Made by a program: the position numbers and the translations under genes. DNA of 64,000 nt from Flavobacterium rhamnosiphilum (lineage in GTDB: Bacteria > Bacteroidota > Bacteroidia > Flavobacteriales > Flavobacteriaceae), in contig NZ_SMLG01000003.1 of the NCBI RefSeq assembly GCF_004349195.1, forward strand, positions 269,035-333,034, read 5' to 3'. The stretch's first letter is position 1. Every line of letters begins with the position of its first letter. Below, piece by piece: positions 1 to 10,700 of this stretch. The notes under the pieces are model-generated. The model was given only the letters and a program-made list of their open reading frames with translations. It did not search any database and was not told where the DNA came from.

Positions 1-456
1 GCTTTAACCAATAATACACTGAATATATTTACTATTTTAGGTATCATCATGCTTATTGGTCTAGTTTGTAAAAACGCGATTATGCTTGTAGATTATACCA
101 ACCAAAGGCGTAAAGCTGGCGAAACGGTTAGAACAGCATTAATCCAAGCGAATCATGCGCGTCTTCGTCCAATTTTGATGACAACTATAGCGATGGTATT
201 TGGTATGTTCCCAATTGCACTAGCATCTGGAGCTGGAGCTGAATGGAAAAACGGTTTGGCTTGGGTAATTATTGGGGGATTAATTTCCTCATTATTCCTA
301 ACTTTGGTGGTAGTTCCGGTAATTTACCAAATTATGGAAAAAGTCATCAATAGACTTTCTAAAGGAGAAAAAATTGATTATGAGGCTGAAATGGTTGCTG
401 ATTACGTGCACACCGAATTAAGCGAAGACGGATTTAACCCAAAACATACGGTATAA
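1..456 (+). CDS. RND efflux transporter permease, C-terminal end (partial)
   Basis: The reading frame is open from the first base of the window, so this is the 3' end of a longer gene. It encodes the last transmembrane helices of an inner-membrane RND (AcrB/HAE1-like) permease, which exports drugs or other compounds by proton antiport. The segment GLVCKNAIMLVDYTNQ followed by RLRPILMTT and the small-residue helix around MVFGMFPIAL is characteristic of the last membrane block of this family. The hydrophilic tail of about 35 residues is cytoplasmic. Adaptor and outer-membrane channel genes would lie upstream, outside the window. Substrate cannot be deduced. Confidence 0.9.
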   Translation, partial: ALTNNTLNIFTILGIIMLIGLVCKNAIMLVDYTNQRRKAGETVRTALIQANHARLRPILMTTIAMVFGMFPIALASGAGAEWKNGLAWVIIGGLISSLFLTLVVVPVIYQIMEKVINRLSKGEKIDYEAEMVADYVHTELSEDGFNPKHTV

Positions 457-475
457 AACTTAACCGTTAAGCATA

Positions 476-523
476 CAAAAAAGAGGCCGTCTAAAAATAC
501 TTTTTAGACGGCCTCTTTTTTAT
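476..523. terminator. Bidirectional intrinsic terminator after the RND gene
   Basis: A near-perfect stem (AAGAGGCCGTCTAAAAA pairing with its complement, 3-nt loop TAC) is followed by a T run at 516-521 and preceded by an A run. It ends the RND transcript and can also serve the convergent polysaccharide locus whose last gene stops at 560. Confidence 0.9.
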
Positions 524-559
524 TGGCCTTAATCACTTGTTATTTCATGCCCATTATTT

Positions 560-2713
560 TTAAATTTTCTGCGATAAAATGGTGTTTATTAAAACATTTT
601 GTTGCTCAGGAGTTAAAATTTTTGGCAAAAACAATTCCTTTCCTTCTGTCCATTTCTTTTCCATATTAAAATAATTTGGTGCAGTTACAGCTTGCTTGTT
701 CATGATTTTGATCTTTTCATCGGCAAACATTTTCCATCTTTCCAGATACAAAGACCCTAGTAAGCCTCCCCATTCTTTGTGTGCATATTCATGCAGATTG
801 GTTTTAGCATCTGTGGGGCCCCAAAAGGTAATTTGTTCTTTTGCATTTCGCAATGCTATTTCTTTATCGGCAGCTGAAGTCCCAAAATCATTGGCCTGTT
901 TCAACCAAGTGTGTAGCGAAAAATGTTTGCTACAACTCAATAAAGCATCCTGTTGTTGTATCATTTTTTGAAACTGATTTGAGGCTGATGTAAAGGTATT
1001 CACCTCTTTGGCATTAAAGGCATCAATCATTTTTTGATAAACTACATCTCCATTATTGGCTTGCAACTGTCGTACCAAATCAATTCTATCAACTTGATAG
1101 GTTTCACTTTGTTCAAATTCTTTCGAGGCAGAGACAAAAAGTTTTACAGCTTCAGCAAATTTTTGAGTATCATAATTTCTTTTTCTGGTTCCCCAAGAGG
1201 AAACGCTTCCTATTTTAACCGAAGGTCTTGCGCAAAAAATAGATTCCGAAGGACCTTCCTGATACACCTCCGGGCTGCTATAGGCCGTTTCCAGAAATCC
1301 TTGCCAAGCATTTACTACCGCTTCATTACTTTTTCCGTAACGGTATTTTACATAGTTTTTTATCCATTCTTTGGTATCTACTTTATCAGTGTGCCAGCCT
1401 AATTCTAACATGAAATCATAGGCTACAGAATTGTTGTTAATCCCCTCTGGGATAATCCCGATTCCTTTCAAGAAAGCACCATAAGGACTGTTTTTGGCTC
1501 TATGAACTTCGTTAGCAAAACGTTGCAGTTTACCATACAAACCCACTTTTCCCCCAAAATTACTCACATTACTCCATACAAAAGGAGTTCCGTCATATCC
1601 CTTGCGTTCTTCCCAGTTAGCAGTATTTTCGCCAAACAATTCAATCACCAAGGTTTTTGATCTATCTAATCCGTCCAATAATCCCTTCGACGGATTTTCT
1701 TGCCATCCCTGAAGCACCCATGTACTAGCCGGAAAATATTGTTGCATTTGTTGCTGAATCCCTTTGGCGCAAGCCGTAAGATCGGCACCTTTTGAACTTC
1801 CTCCTTCGTGAAAAGGATCTCCACCAAAAAAATGAATATCACTGCCATATAGTTTTTTCATTTCCGTATAATAAACTCCCGCCACTTTCTTGAACATGGG
1901 ATCGGTAGGCAGCAAAAAATCAGGTCTTTGAAAACCACCGGCCCATTTGCCTTGACTTATAATCTCGATTTTCATTTTGTTTTTCAACGTTGTAGGTATC
2001 ATTCCATAAAATCCTTGCATTACAGGTTGAATTCCAAGTTCTTTCATGCGTTTCAGAATCTTTTTTTCTAATGTGGCTTGTTGATCAATCATGGTTTGTG
2101 TTATCGGGCCACCCCAACCTTCAAGATTTCCCATCAACCACCAAGCACCAAAAGCAGGGCCTGGTATAAAGTCAGCTACTTCTTTTTGGGTAAAACCTAA
2201 TTGATTCATGGTGTTTTGCCAAACCGCTTCCATTCCCACGGGAGCCAGCATCAGGTTTACACCATTCAAGGCCATCCAATCTAATTCACGTTCCCAATCT
2301 TTCCAGGAATAAAAACTCATGGTATAGCTAATGGTGCAATAGTTTAACGCATACCGAACGGGATACGGAGATATAATTCTCACTTTCCCATCAACAGTTG
2401 GTAATTTTTCGACAGCCGAAAGATTATCTCCCATATGGGACATGTTACGGTGACAATAATATTTCAAATACCAGTTTAATCCGGATGAAGCAGTGTTGGC
2501 ATCCGTAGCAGCGATGTGTATTTTATTGTTTTTGGAAAACAGTTCGAATACATCTTTGCCATCTTCTTTTGGTATAGTTGAAAAAACCAGTTTTTTGGCT
2601 AACCAAGGAACACGTCTCTCTGCCAATTCTTTTACAGTCCCAAAAGACTGCGAATTTGCTGAAAAAATAGATCCAGCAATCAAAAGTACTAATGCAAAAT
2701 TTTTAATTTTCAT
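560..2713 (-). CDS. Alpha-N-acetylglucosaminidase (GH89), secreted
   Basis: This 717-residue protein has a signal peptide (about residues 1-22, ending SANSQS). It is a family GH89 exo-alpha-N-acetylglucosaminidase, related to human NAGLU, which removes terminal alpha-linked GlcNAc from glycans. Landmarks are NLMLAPVGMEAVW (about 153-165), HFFGGDPFHEGG (294-305, with probable acid/base Glu303), ELFGENTANWEE (358-369) and IIPEGINNN (420-428, probable nucleophile Glu423). Length matches the family. It is the last gene of the minus-strand glycan locus, 60 bp after the GH63-like gene. Natural substrates could be mucin-type or glycosaminoglycan-like chains; the sequence does not decide. Confidence 0.9.
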   Translation of the reverse strand: MKIKNFALVLLIAGSIFSANSQSFGTVKELAERRVPWLAKKLVFSTIPKEDGKDVFELFSKNNKIHIAATDANTASSGLNWYLKYYCHRNMSHMGDNLSAVEKLPTVDGKVRIISPYPVRYALNYCTISYTMSFYSWKDWERELDWMALNGVNLMLAPVGMEAVWQNTMNQLGFTQKEVADFIPGPAFGAWWLMGNLEGWGGPITQTMIDQQATLEKKILKRMKELGIQPVMQGFYGMIPTTLKNKMKIEIISQGKWAGGFQRPDFLLPTDPMFKKVAGVYYTEMKKLYGSDIHFFGGDPFHEGGSSKGADLTACAKGIQQQMQQYFPASTWVLQGWQENPSKGLLDGLDRSKTLVIELFGENTANWEERKGYDGTPFVWSNVSNFGGKVGLYGKLQRFANEVHRAKNSPYGAFLKGIGIIPEGINNNSVAYDFMLELGWHTDKVDTKEWIKNYVKYRYGKSNEAVVNAWQGFLETAYSSPEVYQEGPSESIFCARPSVKIGSVSSWGTRKRNYDTQKFAEAVKLFVSASKEFEQSETYQVDRIDLVRQLQANNGDVVYQKMIDAFNAKEVNTFTSASNQFQKMIQQQDALLSCSKHFSLHTWLKQANDFGTSAADKEIALRNAKEQITFWGPTDAKTNLHEYAHKEWGGLLGSLYLERWKMFADEKIKIMNKQAVTAPNYFNMEKKWTEGKELFLPKILTPEQQNVLINTILSQKI

Positions 2714-2773
2714 AATTTTTTTATAATTTTTAATATTGTTTTAATTTTTATGTTTGAATACTCCCTTTTTGCT

Positions 2774-4321
2774 TTATAACGAAAACAGTTGCTTTTCCGT
2801 TGCTGCTATTTTAAAAGCTTTTCCATTAACAATAAGTGTGTATTTTTCATTGCTGCTTATTTCAATTTTATTACCAAAAGCAATAATATCGGTTATAACT
2901 GTACCGAATTTTAAACGGTGGATACCATGTCTATCGGTTCGTACTTTATTCCATTTTATGGTTTTTGTGGCTGCATTGATATCATAAAAACCCAATACAT
3001 TTTCAATTAACAAAGAAATAGCTCCTAATGCCGACCAACCACAAAAGTCGGGACGAACAAGTCCATTATTTGCATGTTCATTGGTTGCCGGTTTAGGTTC
3101 AACAGGATTATAACATTCCCAAATAGTATGAGGAGTAAACTCCCGATATGTTTTTTCCATATGAGAGATGGTATCATACGCATTTTGATGGGCGAGTTCT
3201 AAATAGTTATATTTTTCAAGCGATTTGATTCCCATATAAGCTAAAGGCAACCATACCGAACCTCTCCAGTAATTTCCATTTTCCTTAAAATCGGCATCGT
3301 TACGTGCCAGTGAAACCCAAGGCACGATACCACCCAAGACATTACTATCTTTGATCTTATCCACCATTTTTTTTGCTTGTTCAGCAGAGCACATTTCGGC
3401 AAGCATAGGCCAATAAGATGCTGGAGTTACCACTTTGATTGGTTCAAGAGTATCCTCATTGATGTCGTAATAAAAACCATCCGTTTCATCCCAATAGAAT
3501 TCATTTACCGTTGTTTTAATTTTGTTGTATGTAGCTTTCCATTTAGCAGCCATTTCCTTATTTCCCAACTGTTTAAATAAACGGGAAACACATAAGGAGC
3601 TCAAGCCTTGTTGTGCAATGGCATCGATCCATAGCATTTTAGGATTATTAGGACGGCTTTTTGTTGCATTCTTACCGGTTCTTCCCCTTGGCGTATTATC
3701 CATACCACTGCGGCCTCCTTCCCAATGGTAACCATGCTCCACTTTTTCAAGACAGCTTGGAGCACTATCGGCTATTACCTTACCCGGTTTGGTGGTATCA
3801 AACCAATCAAAATGTTTTTGAAGGTATTGATTTCTCAACAGCAGTTCTTCTAAATGCTTATGGTCGTTGGTGAATTTAAAATATTCAGATTCTGTCCATG
3901 CAAAAAGTGGTGGGTTATCTATTATTTCAATTCGAAGTGGTATTTCTATATGGTCATGTATTGGGGCGTAAAAATTGTTTAAACTTTGTATGCCCGGAAA
4001 AACAGCAGGTGCGTATTTGCAGAACTGTACCATAAAGCAGGTGTCCCATATCCAAATGGTTGAATCGTCAAACGCCTCATCCATATATGGTGAAGCTGGT
4101 AAATTAGCTTGTGTTTTGATATGACTATACGCTAATTCCCATGCTTTGTAATAGAGATCTATAAAACCATTATCATTTTCCATTATTGGTTCAGGAACAA
4201 AACTTCTGTCAAAAGGTACATTATCTCCTCTCAAGGTTTTTTCAAACGCAAGTAAAGAAGATGGCAAGAAAAATACCCCGCTTGCTAATACATTTTTTAT
4301 AATAAAGTCTCTTCTATTCAT
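2774..4321 (-). CDS. GH63/MGH1-like glycoside hydrolase, exported
   Basis: A 515-residue (alpha/alpha)6-barrel hydrolase of the GH63/trehalase-like clan. The N-terminus MNRRDFIIKN plus a hydrophobic stretch to about residue 25 resembles a twin-arginine signal. Motifs include IWIWDTCFM (89-97), SGMDNTPRG (205-213, with Asp208 in the position of the GH63 general acid), GNYWRGSVWLPL (349-360) and IWECYNP (400-406, Glu402 a candidate base). Known relatives cleave alpha-glucosidic or alpha-mannosyl bonds. Its place between the GH31 and GH89 genes indicates a shared glycan target. The exact specificity (alpha-glucosidase, mannosylglycerate hydrolase or other) is not resolvable by reading. Confidence 0.75.
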   Translation of the reverse strand: MNRRDFIIKNVLASGVFFLPSSLLAFEKTLRGDNVPFDRSFVPEPIMENDNGFIDLYYKAWELAYSHIKTQANLPASPYMDEAFDDSTIWIWDTCFMVQFCKYAPAVFPGIQSLNNFYAPIHDHIEIPLRIEIIDNPPLFAWTESEYFKFTNDHKHLEELLLRNQYLQKHFDWFDTTKPGKVIADSAPSCLEKVEHGYHWEGGRSGMDNTPRGRTGKNATKSRPNNPKMLWIDAIAQQGLSSLCVSRLFKQLGNKEMAAKWKATYNKIKTTVNEFYWDETDGFYYDINEDTLEPIKVVTPASYWPMLAEMCSAEQAKKMVDKIKDSNVLGGIVPWVSLARNDADFKENGNYWRGSVWLPLAYMGIKSLEKYNYLELAHQNAYDTISHMEKTYREFTPHTIWECYNPVEPKPATNEHANNGLVRPDFCGWSALGAISLLIENVLGFYDINAATKTIKWNKVRTDRHGIHRLKFGTVITDIIAFGNKIEISSNEKYTLIVNGKAFKIAATEKQLFSL

Positions 4322-4464
4322 AAATATTTAAATATTTTAGTTCTTGCTTAGTTTCAAAGCATTGTTGATTACATTTTTTCGCCACATGGAGTTTCTTTTG
4401 AATGGGTCTAGGGTTCTAGTTTAAAATGAAGATGTTGAGCGTTTTAGCTAAATTATAAAATGTA

Positions 4465-6075
4465 TTATTTTTTAATAAATACAGGCAATTCATTCAGTGC
4501 TACTTTTATAACATACGTTTTGCCACCTTGCCATTTTTTGTTTTGGTAAAACCAATTCCCTTTTGGCAGTACAATTGTTCTTTCATCTTCTTCTGTTACA
4601 ACGGGTGCCACTAAAATATTCGTTCCCAGCATAAACTCGTCTTTTATATTTTCGAAACCTTGATTTGGATAATTATACTCTAAAGGCCTTAAAACAGGTT
4701 CACCAGTTACAGCACCGTCTTTCAAAATAGCCATTAGTTCTGGCATCATTTTTTGGCGTAAAGCCACGACTTCTTTTGTTGCATTAAGATGCTCTGTGTC
4801 TAAAATTCGCCATGGGGCAACGGAAAATTGCATCATTGGCATCAAAGCGTGCACTTGGGCTGAACGAACAATTAATTTTTGATTGATTTTTGCGCCTGGT
4901 AAAAAGGATCCGAAAGAACCACCGCCAATCATATCAGGACAGGTGAAAGTATAACCCAATAATTGTTGTGCAATGGTATTAGGAACAAGCATTTGTAGGT
5001 CTTTCCAGCTATGACTTTTATCCGCCAAGCGTTGCACTAAGGGTTGACCACCCATTTTCCACATAGCACGGTATTCGTTTAATGGGAATGACAATCCAAT
5101 TTTTGCCCACTCCTCTGAATGTTCATTCGGTGTTGCTTTTCTAAAAGAAACTAATTTTGTACTGTTATAAAAATAAGCATCTCCAGCATCAAATTTAAAA
5201 CCGTCTACACCATATTCTTTTTGAAGGAATTGCAGTTTTTCTGTTAGCCATTTTTGAGTCTTTGGATTTGTTAGATCCAAACAAGCCGAATAGCCGTTCC
5301 ACCATTCGATTAACAATGGCTTTTGAGTAGTATTCCAATCCTTTTTAGCGTTACCATCATTGTCTAAAAGCATTAATTTTTTCTCTTGAAGCTCTCTAAA
5401 AACTTCACTGTCGGGAGAAATAAAAGGACTTATCCAAAGCATTACTTTAAATCCTTGCTCGTGTAATTTGGCAATGGCTTGTCTGGCATCGGGAAATCTT
5501 TTTCTGTTAAAATCGAATTCTCCATAATAATTACTCCAGTTATCATCAATCATTAAAACTCCTGCTGGAAGTCCTTGTTTCAATACATCAGTCGCATATT
5601 GCAACACATCCTTTTGATTGGGATTGTATTGCAACTCGATCCACAAATTATATTGCGGTGCAGTTATCAATAGCGGATCAGGCCAGTTGCCCGAGGCAGG
5701 AAAATAATGTTGCGAGGCGTAGGCATAGGCTGTCGCCAAATTTTTACCCGCTACACCACTTTGAATTTCCGCAGAATCAGAATGAAGGGTCAAGGAATTA
5801 TTCTTGAAAGCATAGCTAAATGGGGCATCGCACCAAATCCATCTTCCTTTATTTGAAAGCAATAAAGAAACGCTTTGATTTTGTGAAGAATCGCCTAAAA
5901 GATTAAATTTAAAATCACTCTTTTCATTGAAAGGCATTTTATATCCAAATTGACCTGCTCCTCCCCACCATTGCTCCCCCGCTAATAACGGCAGCGAAAC
6001 AGTAGATTGTGCATTCATTTTTGTACCAAAAGTGCATGTTATAAAAAAAGCAAGTAGAATAATTTTTATTTTCAT
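4465..6075 (-). CDS. Glycoside hydrolase family 31 alpha-glycosidase, secreted
   Basis: A 536-residue secreted enzyme (signal peptide about 1-22, ending NAQS). GH31 retaining alpha-glycosidases act on alpha-glucosides, alpha-xylosides or sulfoquinovosides. The barrel begins near residue 140; GVLMIDDNWS (172-181), VMLWISPF (211-218) and GFKFDAGDA (292-300, nucleophile Asp296) are typical, and CPDMIGGG (379-386) carries the probable acid/base Asp381. The protein is short for GH31, with a minimal N-terminal beta domain and only part of the C-terminal beta region, a size seen in bacterial YihQ-like or alpha-galactosidase-like GH31 members. It is separated from susD by a hairpin terminator, so it may be expressed at a lower level. 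Confidence 0.88.
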   Translation of the reverse strand: MKIKIILLAFFITCTFGTKMNAQSTVSLPLLAGEQWWGGAGQFGYKMPFNEKSDFKFNLLGDSSQNQSVSLLLSNKGRWIWCDAPFSYAFKNNSLTLHSDSAEIQSGVAGKNLATAYAYASQHYFPASGNWPDPLLITAPQYNLWIELQYNPNQKDVLQYATDVLKQGLPAGVLMIDDNWSNYYGEFDFNRKRFPDARQAIAKLHEQGFKVMLWISPFISPDSEVFRELQEKKLMLLDNDGNAKKDWNTTQKPLLIEWWNGYSACLDLTNPKTQKWLTEKLQFLQKEYGVDGFKFDAGDAYFYNSTKLVSFRKATPNEHSEEWAKIGLSFPLNEYRAMWKMGGQPLVQRLADKSHSWKDLQMLVPNTIAQQLLGYTFTCPDMIGGGSFGSFLPGAKINQKLIVRSAQVHALMPMMQFSVAPWRILDTEHLNATKEVVALRQKMMPELMAILKDGAVTGEPVLRPLEYNYPNQGFENIKDEFMLGTNILVAPVVTEEDERTIVLPKGNWFYQNKKWQGGKTYVIKVALNELPVFIKK

Positions 6076-6171
6076 TATAATATTTATTGTGACTCAGTTA
6101 ATTGATTAAAAATATTGCGATAATTTACGGTGGAAATCTTGAAAAACAACAACACTTTTTACAGAATTTGT

Positions 6172-6212
6172 TTAAAAAAAAGCACCATCAGAAATAAATC
6201 CGATGGTACTTT
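6172..6212 (-). terminator. Hairpin between susD and the hydrolase genes
   Basis: ACCATC (6184-6189) pairs with GATGGT (6202-6207). On the minus strand the stem is followed by a run of about eight U. It lies directly after the susD stop codon, so it probably attenuates rather than fully stops transcription into the three hydrolase genes, making susCD more abundant. Confidence 0.7.
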
Positions 6213-6235
6213 TTAACAAACCAAAACAAAAAAGT

Positions 6236-7723
6236 TTAATACCCTAGATTTTGTATTATTTTACCGTTGCTCTCATCCACCGCTTTTCTAGGTAATGGAT
6301 ATAATTCTTTGTTAGGAGTAGCAAATGGAGAACCATCATCAATACCTCTTTGAATGTATTTGCCCCAACGAATTAAATCGTCTCTACGACTCCCTTCACA
6401 CCAAAGTTCAAATAATCTTTCGTCCATAATCTTATTTCTGAAGAGATCTTTTGATAAACCAGCAACTAAATTAGGAAGTCCTGCCCTAGTTCTTACTCTA
6501 TTTATTAAACTATAGGCTTCTGGTGTTGGACCGTTTACTTCATTTGTTGCTTCAGCTATCAAAAGTAATACATCAGCATAACGCCATACGACAATGTCAG
6601 TTCCATGCGCTTCTCCGGCAGCAGCAGGATCTATACCATATTTTTTAGGAATTGCACCTTCTAATCCTTCTGCACGAGCATCAAATAATACCCCGCCATC
6701 TGTAGGATAAACTGCCAGTAATTGTTTCAGACGTTTGTCTGCTGGATTAAACTTGTCATAGGTTTTCCAAGGCATTTTATAACCACCCCATGCTTCAATT
6801 GCTTGACCTGAAGGGTCGACATAATTTCCTGGTATACAATGTGCCAACCACATGTTGTAATTATCTGTGGCACTGTTACAGGGAATTGCGAGAATCATCT
6901 CTTTATTTTGTTCATTATCAATTTTGAAAATATCTTCATACTCTGGAACCAAAGAATAAACTCCTTGTGCTTCCAATGCTTGCAATTGGTTTCCGATAGC
7001 AATAGCTTCAGGCCATTTTTTTTCTTTCATATACAACTTAAGTAAACCCATCATGGCAGCTCCTTTAGTGAAACGACCATAGTCATTGGCACTATAAGTA
7101 ACGGGCAAATCAGCCATTGCTTCTTTGTAATCAGTTTCAATTTGTTTAAACATCCAATCACTTGAGGGTCTCGCTTCAGGCAAAGAAGCAGGATTCTGGG
7201 CATAAGCAGGATCAATTACAATGGAAACAGGACCATAAAAATTATACAAGATAGTACTCAGGTGTGCTCTTAAAGCTTTTACCTCAGCCAAATATCTTTT
7301 TTTGAGGTCTGGATCCATAGTAATGCCATTTATCTTTTCCAAAAGAATTGTAGCATTGGTTATTTTCGGCATCAAACCCGTGTAATGAGTTGTAAGTGAG
7401 CCAAATCCATCGTCAAAATTCAGGTTGTTTAATTTAGCCCAACTACCACCATCTCCCCATGAGCATACTAACTCATCGGTAGTTTGTGAACTTTGAACCA
7501 CCCAAGAAGCTTGGGCACCACCATAACCACCTCCCCATCCTGCTCCAAACATGCCGGTATATAAGTTGGTAAGCGCCGCTTTGGCATCGGCTCCATTTTT
7601 AAAGAAAGTAGATGGTGCTAATTTATCAAATACTTCCGGCTCAAGGTCTTTTTCGCAGGAAGTAAACAATATCATTATGAGCAACAGCCTAAAAACCGTT
7701 GCTTTATTTATAGTATTTTTCAT
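6236..7723 (-). CDS. SusD/RagB-family glycan-binding outer-membrane lipoprotein
   Basis: A 495-residue surface lipoprotein; the signal ends at the lipobox LFTSC (about residues 19-23), whose Cys is lipidated. SusD-like proteins form a lid on the SusC transporter and bind the incoming oligosaccharide. N-terminal TPR-like helices (STFFKNGADAKAALTNLY, KRYLAEVKALRAH) and the C-terminal RagB/SusD signature (DIVVWRYADVLLLIAEA, LINRVRTRAGL, ERLFELWCEGSRRDDLIRWG) are all present. It starts 23 bp after susC stops, so the two are co-transcribed. Confidence 0.95.
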   Translation of the reverse strand: MKNTINKATVFRLLLIMILFTSCEKDLEPEVFDKLAPSTFFKNGADAKAALTNLYTGMFGAGWGGGYGGAQASWVVQSSQTTDELVCSWGDGGSWAKLNNLNFDDGFGSLTTHYTGLMPKITNATILLEKINGITMDPDLKKRYLAEVKALRAHLSTILYNFYGPVSIVIDPAYAQNPASLPEARPSSDWMFKQIETDYKEAMADLPVTYSANDYGRFTKGAAMMGLLKLYMKEKKWPEAIAIGNQLQALEAQGVYSLVPEYEDIFKIDNEQNKEMILAIPCNSATDNYNMWLAHCIPGNYVDPSGQAIEAWGGYKMPWKTYDKFNPADKRLKQLLAVYPTDGGVLFDARAEGLEGAIPKKYGIDPAAAGEAHGTDIVVWRYADVLLLIAEATNEVNGPTPEAYSLINRVRTRAGLPNLVAGLSKDLFRNKIMDERLFELWCEGSRRDDLIRWGKYIQRGIDDGSPFATPNKELYPLPRKAVDESNGKIIQNLGY

Positions 7724-7746
7724 ATCGTTCGTTTAAAAGTTTATAA

Positions 7747-10700
7747 TTAAAAAATAACATTAAGTCCTAGTATAATAGAACGTTGAGCAGGATAGGCAAT
7801 GAAGCTTGATAATTCCGGATCTATACCTGAGTATGGCGTAATGGTAAATAAGTTTTGTACATCGGCAGACAAACGAAGGGATTCAAATATTTTTTGATTT
7901 GGAAACATATTCTTTGTCAATGTATATCCTAATGTAATGTTACGACATTTCAAAAAGCCAGCTTTTTCTCTGTAAAAATTACCTACATAGCCACCGTAAG
8001 GATTCACTAATCCACTCGGATTGGTCCCTGTTGTGTTGTCAGAAGCCCAACGGTCTTTTACCATGTCTAAAGCGTTCCAACCAAATGACCCCATTTTACT
8101 GGACAAATCATAAGCAACAGCTTTATCATCATTATATTTTAGTCTGTCAAGCATACCGTACATAAAAATATTTAGATCAAATTTTTTGTATTTAAACGTA
8201 TTTCCAAAACCATAGGTATAACCTGGATCTGAATTGCCTAAATAAATAGCATCTGCTGAACTCAACTTACCATCTGGTATTCCGGTAAGATTACCCTCTG
8301 CATCATAGCCATTAAGGTCTTTCGCTTTTAGCATCCCTGGTTTCAGGTTAGGCATAGCAGCTGGGACAGCTTCACCAATTTGTAATATTCCGTCTGTTTG
8401 GTATCCATATATTGCTCTAATAGGATCATGTAGTCCAACATATTTAGGCAACGTTTTTGCGACAAGAGGATCTCTTTCTTTCCAAGTATCTTCATAATGA
8501 GCGATATTAAAATCCGTTATCCAACTAAAGTCGTTTGACTTAATATTGACTGTTTTTAGCGTGAACTCAAAACCCTTACTCTGTGTTTTACCAATGTTTG
8601 CTGCCACACTACTTACTACAGAAAAAGCAGGTAAGGGTCTAAAGCTTAATAAATCAGATATTGTTTTGTCGAATACTTCAAATGTTCCGCTGATACGATC
8701 GTTAAACAAACCAAAATCCAATCCAAGGTTTATCTCTCTAGCCGTTTCCCAGCTTAGTTCAGGATTTGCCAATTGACTTTGGTAAACCCCTGTGCTTTGT
8801 GTATCCCCAAAAACATAATTAGAACCCGCTCTATAAAAAGGAAAAGCATTCGCTCCTATATTACTGTTTCCAGTTGTTCCATAACTGGCTCTTACTTTCA
8901 AAAAGGAAATTGCCGTCAAATTTTGCATAAATTCCTCGTTTGATATTTTCCAAGCTGCTGAAACAGAAGGGAACCAACCATATTTTTTATTCTCAGCAAA
9001 ATTTGAAGAACCATCACGACGAATAGATCCTTGTAAAATATACTTGCCTTGATAATCGTATCCTAATCTCCCGAAATAAGAAGCCCAAACTTGTTCGTCT
9101 TTAAAAGAACCTACAGTAGGTCTTGGAGCTTCGCCAACTTCTAGACTGTTATATAAAAATCCATCTGTTATAAACTGGCTGTTACCCGCATTAAAACCTT
9201 CTCTGGAACGCACTTGGTAAGAATAACCTGCAACTCCATTCAAATGATGGTTCTCATTAATATCTTTTTTATAAGCTAATGTGTATTCTAACAAACTAGT
9301 ATTAGAAGTATTTTCACTAATATTTGCGACACCACCATTCCTTGCTCCATATAAAAATGATTTCGGCAAATAAGTACTGCGTTTTGCAGTAGACTGATCG
9401 TAGCTAAAGTTAGCTTTTGCTTTCAAATTCTTAATGATTTCCCATTCTGCAAAGGCAGTAGTCATTAATCTGTTTAGCACAGTTTTATCAGTAGTTTCCA
9501 AAAATGAAACTGGGTTTGGGGCGTTTTTATAATCCGGATTCAACGGATAAGAACCATCCGGAGCTACTAAATCAACAGTAGGCGGATGGTAAAATGCCGC
9601 TAAAATAATCCCCGAGTTTTCAAACTGACCCGTACCAATAGAGGGGTTCTCACTAAAAGATTTTGTTTCAATCAAGTTTACTCCAACTTTCAGTTTATCG
9701 GTAACTATCTGATCTAAATTAATACGACCCGTATATCTTTTGTAAGATGAGGTTTTGATAACACCTTCCTGATTAAGATAATTTCCAGACACAAAATATT
9801 TTGTTTTATCAGTTCCACCAGCAATAGATAAATCATGTTGAAAAAGAAGACCCGATTGGGTAATTTTATCCAAAGCATTTACACCTTCCCCTGCGCTGTC
9901 TATTTCTGCCTGCGAAAATTTAGGAATAAAAGCAGGGACTGTAGACGGATCTGTAGTACCATAAGGTGCAATTTTTTTGGTCAATAAGTATTTTTCTTTC
10001 GTTATACGGTTGCGTTCCACCATATAATCATGTTTATTCAAAATATCGTAAAATTGAGCAGGTTGCTGAAAGGCACTACTCGCACTGTAATTCACTTTTG
10101 CTTCGCCTGTTTTCCCTCTTTTAGTTGTAATCAGGATTACTCCGCCACCTGCTCTGGCACCATAAATGGCAGCAGCACTTGCGTCTTTTAAAACCTCTAC
10201 AGATTCAACATCATTAGGATTAATAAAGTTTAATAGTGAACGGCTGATACCAGCTCCAAAAGGGCTACCACTTCCAGGTTCACCAGCTCCTGCATCAATA
10301 GGAACTCCATCAACTACATACAGCACTCCATAAGAAGCGAAGGAAGCATTTCCTCTTATTTGTACATTTACACCAGCGCCCGGTTGTCCTGAAGTTTGAG
10401 TAGCCACCAATCCTGCGGCTCTTCCGCTTAAAGCTTGATCAATAGATGTATTTGCTCCTTTAGGAATATCAGCCGTTTTTATAGTAGAAATGGCTCCTGT
10501 AATATCTTTCCTTTTTGTGGTTCCATATCCAATTACAACCACATCCTCCAGTTTTTGCCCTTCCTCTTTTAGAACAATAATGAGGGGGTCTTTTCCAATG
10601 ACTACCTCTTGTTCTTGCATGCCAATAAAGGAAATAACTAACTTTGTAGCGTTTTCAGGCACTTCAATCATAAAACTACCGTCAAATCCAGTCTGCACTG

